Assembly (NCBI GenBank): GCA_913054055.1
Contig: CAJXIT010000031.1
Coordinates: 1 to 16,738, forward strand
DNA length: 16,738 nucleotides
Direction of reading: 5' to 3'
Origin: an uncultured Thalassolituus sp.
GTDB lineage: Bacteria > Pseudomonadota > Gammaproteobacteria > Pseudomonadales > Oceanobacteraceae
Numbering within the stretch: position 1 is the stretch's first letter; every line of letters starts with the position of its first letter. Below the pieces are notes generated by a model. It was not told the origin of the DNA. It was given only the letters and a program-made list of their open reading frames with translations, and did no database searches. The translations under genes were made by a program, and so were the position numbers. Shown piece by piece: positions 12,299 through 16,738 of the stretch.

Positions 12299-14392
12299 AT
12301 GCTAAATCTGACTCCTGTAACCAAAACTTTTCAGTTTGGTAGTCAAGAAGTTACATTAGAAACTCAGCGTATTGCTCGTCAAGCAAACGGTGCTGTATTG
12401 GTGACGATAGGCGATACACAAGTCTTCGCAGCCGTAACAGGTAAAAAAGAATTAAAACCTGGTCAAGACTTTTTCCCATTAACCGTAAACTATCAAGAAA
12501 AGTATTACGCTGCGGGTAAAATCCCAGGTGGTTACATCAAGCGTGAAAACCGTCCTACTGAAAAAGAAACCCTAACAAGTCGTTTGATCGACCGTCCAAT
12601 TCGTCCTCTTTTCCCTGCGGGTTACATGAACGAAGTACAAGTGGTACTTCAAGTTATGTCTGCGGATACTGAGAATGATCCAGATATCGCTGCAATGATT
12701 GGTGCATCAGCTGCTCTAGCGGTTTCAGGTATTCCATTCGATGGCCCAATTGGTGCGGCACGTGTTGCATACACTCGCGATGGTGGTTACGTACTAAACC
12801 CAACGTTTGAACAACTTAAAGAATCATCTTTAGACATGGTTGTAGCGGGTACTTCTGATGCGGTATTAATGGTTGAATCTGACGCATTAGAATTAAGCGA
12901 AGATGAAATGCTAGGTGGTGTGTTATTCGCACACGAAGAATACCAAACAGTTATCAAAGCTATTGAAGAGTTTGCAGCAGAAGACGCCACTGAAAAGTGG
13001 GAGTGGACGGCACCTGAAACAAACACGGCACTTTACGAAGAAATGAAAGCTGTGGGATTTGATGCGTTAACAAAAGCCTATCAAACCAGCGATAAGATGG
13101 CTCGCTACGAGCAAATTGACGCGGTTAATGCTGAAATCAAAGCAAAACTTGCTAAAGAAGGTGAAGAAGATAACTCTGAAGACCTTTCTAAGTTGTTCAA
13201 AAAAATGCAAAAAGAAGTGGTACGTGAGCGTATCGTTTCTAATGAACCTCGTATCGACGGTCGTGACAACAAAACCGTTCGTGACTTGAACATCCAAACA
13301 GATGTTCTTAAAGGACCACACGGTTCTGCCTTGTTCACCCGTGGTGAAACTCAGTCTATCGGTACCGTTACGCTAGGTTCTACTCGTGATGCTCAAACTG
13401 TTGAGTTCTTACACGAAGTAACCAAAGACAACTTCATGTTCCACTACAACTTCCCTCCTTATTCAGTAGGTGAGTGTGGTCGTATGGGTGCTCCTGGTCG
13501 TCGTGAAGTTGGTCACGGTCGTTTAGCTCGTCGTGGTGTTCAAGCCATGATGCCAAACGTTGAAGATTTCCCTTACACAGTACGTGTTGTTTCTGAAATT
13601 ACAGAATCTAACGGTTCATCTTCAATGGCATCTGTATGTTCTGCATCTCTTGCATTGATGGATGCGGGTGTGCCAATTAAAGCGCCTGTTGCTGGTATTG
13701 CAATGGGTCTTGTTAAAGAAGGCGATCGCTTCTCTGTATTAACAGACATCTTGGGTGACGAAGATCACCTTGGCGATATGGACTTTAAAGTAGCCGGTTC
13801 TGAGCAAGGTATTACTGCACTGCAAATGGATATTAAAATCCAAGGTATCACTGAAGAGATCATGGAAATTGCATTAGGCCAAGCCCTAGATGCACGTATG
13901 ACTATCCTTAAGCAAATGAACGAAGTGATGCCAACTCATCGCAACGAAATGCCGGATAACGCACCTACTTACTTAACCGTTAAAATCCCTTCAGACAAAA
14001 TTGCTGAAGCGATCGGTAAAGGTGGCGCAACTATCCGTGGTATCTGTGATGAAACGGGTGCTGACGTTGATATCTCTGACGAAGGCCTAATCAGCATTTT
14101 TGCTCTGACTAAAGTTGCAGCAGAAAAAGCGAAAGGCATGTTTGAAGCGGTAACGGCTGAAGCGGAAGTGGGTACTATTTACGAAGGTAAAGTACAAAAG
14201 ATCGTAGACTTTGGTGCGTTTGTTAACATCCTTCCGGGTAAAGACGGTCTGGTTCATATTTCTCAAATCTCTGACGAGCGTGTTGAGAATGTAGCGGATC
14301 ACTTAACTGAAGGTCAGCAAATCAAGGTTAAAGTATTGGATGTGGACAACAAAGGTCGCATCAAACTAACCATGAAAGGTATGGAAGCTTAA
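12299..14392 (+). CDS. pnp: Polyribonucleotide nucleotidyltransferase (PNPase)
   Basis: PNPase is the trimeric phosphorolytic 3'-5' exoribonuclease of the RNA degradosome. The 697 residues are standard. It has two RNase PH domains (about 1-215 and 315-550) joined by an alpha-helical linker, then KH (about 555-615, IGKGG at 572-576) and S1 (about 623-693). Active-site residues of the second PH domain are present: NGSSS (438-442), D487 and D493 in GDEDHLGDMD, and K497. The basic RNA-contact stretch GRREVGHGRLARR is at 400-412. AAAGGAA sits 5-6 bases before the ATG. The leader hairpin upstream points to autoregulation. The acidic linker (283-297, EGEEDNSED) is unremarkable. Confidence 0.98.
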   Translation: MLNLTPVTKTFQFGSQEVTLETQRIARQANGAVLVTIGDTQVFAAVTGKKELKPGQDFFPLTVNYQEKYYAAGKIPGGYIKRENRPTEKETLTSRLIDRPIRPLFPAGYMNEVQVVLQVMSADTENDPDIAAMIGASAALAVSGIPFDGPIGAARVAYTRDGGYVLNPTFEQLKESSLDMVVAGTSDAVLMVESDALELSEDEMLGGVLFAHEEYQTVIKAIEEFAAEDATEKWEWTAPETNTALYEEMKAVGFDALTKAYQTSDKMARYEQIDAVNAEIKAKLAKEGEEDNSEDLSKLFKKMQKEVVRERIVSNEPRIDGRDNKTVRDLNIQTDVLKGPHGSALFTRGETQSIGTVTLGSTRDAQTVEFLHEVTKDNFMFHYNFPPYSVGECGRMGAPGRREVGHGRLARRGVQAMMPNVEDFPYTVRVVSEITESNGSSSMASVCSASLALMDAGVPIKAPVAGIAMGLVKEGDRFSVLTDILGDEDHLGDMDFKVAGSEQGITALQMDIKIQGITEEIMEIALGQALDARMTILKQMNEVMPTHRNEMPDNAPTYLTVKIPSDKIAEAIGKGGATIRGICDETGADVDISDEGLISIFALTKVAAEKAKGMFEAVTAEAEVGTIYEGKVQKIVDFGAFVNILPGKDGLVHISQISDERVENVADHLTEGQQIKVKVLDVDNKGRIKLTMKGMEA

Positions 14393-14463
14393 TCGCTGAA
14401 TATCTTAGTTAGGTAAAAGTGTTGATGTATTTGGTCGACACTCATACCTGCTTCTAGCTTGAT

Positions 14464-14500
14464 ATAAACCTGTTCGATACTGTCGAATAGGTTTATTTTT
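14464..14500 (+). terminator. Intrinsic terminator after pnp
   Basis: ATAAACCTGTTCGA (14464-14477) pairs over 14 bp (one G-U) with the complement at 14483-14496 around TACTG, then T-run. A smaller hairpin, GTGTTGA/TCGACAC, lies upstream near 14419-14441. This ends the rimP-pnp operon. Confidence 0.93.
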
Positions 14501-14547
14501 ATAAAGAACTTGAAAAATTAAGCGTTGGCTTAATAGGGGATTCCCTA

Positions 14548-15033
14548 ATGACGATCGAAAACAAAAAAGTAGTGACCATTGAGTTCACTGTGAAAAATGC
14601 TGACACTAATGAAGTGATTGAGTCTTCAGTGGGTGCAGAGCCATTGGTATACCTACACGGTTTTAATAACCTTGTACCTGGATTAGAAAACGCACTAACT
14701 GGTAAAACCGTAGGCGATTCCTACGAAGTACTGGTTAGCCCTGAAGAAGGTTACGGTGTACGTGATGATAGCTTGCAGGAACAAGTGCCTCGTGAAATGT
14801 TTCAAGGTGTCAATGATATTTCTGTGGGCATGGAGTTCACTGCAGATGGTCCTCAAGGTCCAGTTGTTGTTGAAGTGGTAGCTGTTGATGACAAAACGGT
14901 AACAGTTGATGCGAATCACCCATTAGCAAGTGTGCCACTAGCGTTTAATGGTGAAATCAAAGACATCCGTGATGCTTCTGATGAAGAGATTGAGCACGGA
15001 CATGTACATGGTGAAGGTGGTCATCAGCACTAA
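14548..15033 (+). CDS. slyD: FKBP-type peptidyl-prolyl isomerase, SlyD type
   Basis: SlyD is a cytoplasmic prolyl cis-trans isomerase and chaperone; in E. coli its metal-binding tail delivers nickel to hydrogenase assembly. The 161 residues show the FKBP core (VVTIEFTVKN, PLVYLHG, NLVPGLENAL, PEEGYG), the chaperone insert-in-flap domain (about 71-118) and the return strand VTVDANHPLA. The tail HGHVHGEGGHQH has five His but no Cys, much shorter than the E. coli tail; similar short tails occur in pseudomonads. AGGGG (14535-14539) precedes the ATG and can pair with CCCTA next to it. It stands alone between two terminators. FkpB is the main alternative, but the insert domain and His tail favour SlyD. 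Confidence 0.9.
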   Translation: MTIENKKVVTIEFTVKNADTNEVIESSVGAEPLVYLHGFNNLVPGLENALTGKTVGDSYEVLVSPEEGYGVRDDSLQEQVPREMFQGVNDISVGMEFTADGPQGPVVVEVVAVDDKTVTVDANHPLASVPLAFNGEIKDIRDASDEEIEHGHVHGEGGHQH

Positions 15034-15044
15034 TTTCTAGTGCT
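15026..15044 (+). other. Hairpin overlapping the slyD stop codon
   Basis: AGCACTA (15026-15032) pairs with TAGTGCT (15038-15044) around ATTTC; the TAA stop spans the end of the 5' arm. It lies directly upstream of the terminator. Confidence 0.55.
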
Positions 15045-15045
15045 T

Positions 15046-15106
15046 AAAAAGCCTATTCATCGGGTGGCCTATATCAATATGCCACTTTGCTGAATAGGTT
15101 TTTTTG
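15046..15106 (+). terminator. Intrinsic terminator after slyD
   Basis: CCTATTCA (15052-15059) pairs with TGAATAGG (15091-15098), extended by G-U and A-T pairs, with an inner stem GTGGC/GCCAC (15064-15068 with 15081-15085). Seven T follow. Confidence 0.88.
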
Positions 15107-15204
15107 TGCCTGCTCGCTTAAACCAATTGGTTCTTTTTACAAAATTTCTTTATTTCCTTTCTATCTAATAGCTTTGATATGTGATTCGGCAGAATAGTGA
15201 GTTG

Positions 15205-15226
15205 TTACTACACTTAGTGTAAGTAA
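15205..15226 (+). promoter_or_regulatory. Inverted repeat upstream of the channel gene, possible operator
   Basis: TTACT-ACACT-T-AGTGT-A-AGTAA is a 10-bp inverted repeat with one offset base, ending 5 bases before the ribosome binding site. TTGATA (15174-15179) upstream looks like a -35, but I find no matching -10. It could be an operator or a leader hairpin. Confidence 0.3.
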
Positions 15227-15241
15227 TGATGAGGCACTTCT

Positions 15242-16207
15242 ATGTGCATGTATCAATTTAAAAATGGCACGCAATGCCAGCTTGAAGCACAAGATAAGGG
15301 GTTGTGCTTTTGGCATGATCCAACCATTGATAAATCTGGACGTTTATTAACAAGCGAACTTGAACGTATTGCACAAGATGGGCATTGCATGGAGGGTTTT
15401 TCCCTCACCCGTGCAAACCTAGAGGGTGTGAATTTAGTGTGTCATGGCAAAAAGGAAGGTTATAGTCTGGCGAGAGCGGATCTATATAGAGCCAATTTAA
15501 AAGGTGCGCATCTATTTCACATTAATCTTGAAGAAGCGTCGCTCATGAAAGCGGATTGTCGTGAAGCCAATTTGCATTTCGCCAATTTGAAAAGAGTGAA
15601 TTTGCTGGGGGCTAAGTTTGAAGGTGCAAAAATTGAGAATATAGATTGGGGCGAGCAACTACTTCATGAGGAAAAAGGTCGAGAAGCAAGGAAAGAACAA
15701 AGGCATTCAGAGGCTAATGACTTTTTTGAGCAAGCTGAAGAGATTTGTCGAAGCTTAAGAAAGGTCAGTGAATTACAAGGTTTATTCGAGCTGGCAGGGT
15801 ATTTCTTTTATGAAGAAATGATTATGCGTCGCTATCAAATGCATAAGTGGTCAGTCCAGCGAGGTGTATCCAAAATGGTAGATATATTTTGCGGTTATGG
15901 TGAACGACCACTGCGTGTGATTTTATTTTCTTTGTTTTTTATTTTTATCTGTGGTCTTGCCTATTTTGTATTGGGAGTAGCCGATGGTGGCAGTCTGGTA
16001 GCATTTGATGCAGCAGCCTCTGCGCGTGAAAATATTGTGAGCTTGTTTAAATCCCTTTATTTTAGTGTGGTTACTTTTACAACGCTGGGTTATGGGGACC
16101 TTGTTCCAGTGGGAGTCAGTCGGTTAGTGGCCGCTGTGGAAGCTTTTGCAGGCAGTTTTACGCTGGCGTTGTTTGTGGTTGTGTTTGTAAAAAAGATGAC
16201 GCGATAA
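15242..16207 (+). CDS. Pentapeptide-repeat two-TM potassium channel with Cys/His N-terminus
   Basis: This 321-residue inner-membrane protein has four parts. The N-terminus carries C2, C12, C22 and H25 (C-X9-C-X9-C-X2-H), a possible metal site. Residues about 53-135 are pentapeptide repeats of A(D/N)LXX type (RANLEGVNL, RADLYRANLKGAHL, REANLHFANL), expected to form a right-handed beta-helix. A charged helical linker (137-222) contains FYEEMIMRR and a GYGERPLRV end. The C-terminus is an Ion_trans_2-type pore: TM1 about 224-246, pore helix, K+ filter TTLGYGD (280-286), TM2 about 292-316. Start ATG 15242 has GAGG 7 bases ahead; ATG 15248 would lose C2. It is a single gene between terminators of slyD and a transporter. 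The channel is probably K+ selective with the cytoplasmic part as sensor; the ligand is unknown. Confidence 0.85.
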   Translation: MCMYQFKNGTQCQLEAQDKGLCFWHDPTIDKSGRLLTSELERIAQDGHCMEGFSLTRANLEGVNLVCHGKKEGYSLARADLYRANLKGAHLFHINLEEASLMKADCREANLHFANLKRVNLLGAKFEGAKIENIDWGEQLLHEEKGREARKEQRHSEANDFFEQAEEICRSLRKVSELQGLFELAGYFFYEEMIMRRYQMHKWSVQRGVSKMVDIFCGYGERPLRVILFSLFFIFICGLAYFVLGVADGGSLVAFDAAASARENIVSLFKSLYFSVVTFTTLGYGDLVPVGVSRLVAAVEAFAGSFTLALFVVVFVKKMTR

Positions 16208-16344
16208 ATCTTCAATTATTACAGACAATAAAGTGGCAATTTGGGCCATTAATTGGCTCAGCTATTGGCACTGAATGACTTAGTGGTTAAGCTCGGATGT
16301 ATACCTATATATAAGTATAAAAATAAGAATTATCGGAGAGATCT
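16208..16344 (+). other. Intergenic region before the symporter gene
   Basis: It contains a small hairpin GGGCCA/TGGCTC (16243-16248 with 16254-16259) without a T-tract. An AT-rich zone follows with TATAAG (16310-16315), a -10-like box whose -35 is poor. No gene is visible. Confidence 0.35.
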
Positions 16345-16738
16345 ATGCAAGCTGATTTACTCACCACGGTTATATTACCAGCGTCACTGTTTATTATTAT
16401 GTTAGGCATGGGCCTGGCATTAAAGCCCGTTGATTTTAAGATGGTTGTTTTAAAACCCAAAGCGGTTGTACTGGGTTTAGTTGCGCAAATGGTGGTGCTG
16501 CCTTTGATTGCATACGGCATTGTTATGCTATTTGGAATGACAGGTGCGTTAGCCATGGGGATGATGATTTTGGCACTTTGCCCAGGCGGTACCACGTCTA
16601 ATCTATACACCTATTTAGCAAAAGGGGATATCGCATTATCCGTTACGCTTACCTCTATCGTAAGCTTAATTGCTCCATTCACCGTACCCATCTTTTTAGT
16701 GATGTTTATGGGCATGCTAATGGGGCAGGAAGAATATA
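16345..16738 (+). CDS. Bile acid:sodium symporter family protein, 3'-truncated by the window edge
   Basis: The frame is open from ATG 16345 to the end (131 residues). GGAG at 16335-16338 is 6 bases ahead. The protein is highly hydrophobic with segments at about 7-26, 38-62, 66-82 and 97-126. The family motif CPGGTTSN (79-86), including the GG-SN residues linked to Na+ binding in SBF/BASS proteins, is followed by LYTYLAKGDIALSVTLTS, a typical SBF stretch. Such proteins are inner-membrane Na+-coupled carriers of organic anions; in free-living bacteria the substrate is usually unknown and is probably not bile acid. The C-terminal half lies outside the window. Confidence 0.88.
   Translation, partial: MQADLLTTVILPASLFIIMLGMGLALKPVDFKMVVLKPKAVVLGLVAQMVVLPLIAYGIVMLFGMTGALAMGMMILALCPGGTTSNLYTYLAKGDIALSVTLTSIVSLIAPFTVPIFLVMFMGMLMGQEEY

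Noticed and set aside
16305..16610. 101-residue minus-strand frame near the right end
   Set aside because: It is opposite the start of the symporter gene, whose frame, ribosome binding site and CPGGTTSN motif are clear.

Overview
The window reads as a gammaproteobacterial chromosome segment. The gene order ftsH-folP-glmM-tpiA-secG-tRNA-Leu-(tRNA-fMet)-rimP-nusA-infB-rbfA-truB-rpsO-pnp is the one I know from Pseudomonas-type genomes; E. coli keeps most of it but has tpiA elsewhere. Base composition is modest rather than GC-rich, so an Oceanospirillales-like or other Pseudomonadales-like marine lineage is a reasonable guess, but the sequence alone does not fix the genus. Every recognised gene is on the + strand.

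Layout. 1-1213: 3' part of ftsH (membrane AAA+ protease), closed by an intrinsic terminator. 1330-4789: folP (folate), glmM (cell-wall precursor), tpiA (glycolysis) and secG (protein export), the last two only 8 bp apart. 4790-5681: a tRNA zone with one intact tRNA-Leu(GAG) and several tRNA ruins: a 5' tRNA-Leu fragment, an initiator tRNA lacking the anticodon arm, and two tandem 78/79-bp units ending in initiator-tRNA 3' halves. A strong promoter -10 box precedes the broken initiator tRNA, and two terminator-like hairpins separate it from rimP. 5682-14392: the translation/RNA operon rimP-nusA-infB-rbfA-truB-rpsO-pnp, with hairpins in most of its intergenic gaps and a long leader hairpin before pnp. 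14548-15033: slyD (FKBP prolyl isomerase with a His-rich tail). 15242-16207: a fusion of a Cys/His N-terminus, pentapeptide repeats and a two-helix K+ channel. 16345-end: the 5' part of a bile acid:sodium symporter family transporter.

How it works together. The central block makes and matures the translation machinery: RimP, RbfA and TruB act on 30S subunits and tRNA, IF2 starts translation, S15 is a 30S protein, NusA governs transcription elongation and termination, and PNPase degrades RNA. In E. coli the same operon starts at the initiator tRNA gene metY, is processed by RNase III and is raised in the cold by CspA-type antitermination. Here the promoter and terminators of that arrangement remain, but the tRNA gene itself is broken.

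Most protein genes are ordinary. The points worth a second look are the decayed tRNA cluster, the RNA structures of the operon (nearly continuous pnp leader stem, hairpins overlapping stop codons, wobble-rich infB-rbfA hairpin), and the domain fusion in the K+ channel gene. All folds were paired by hand, without energy calculation.
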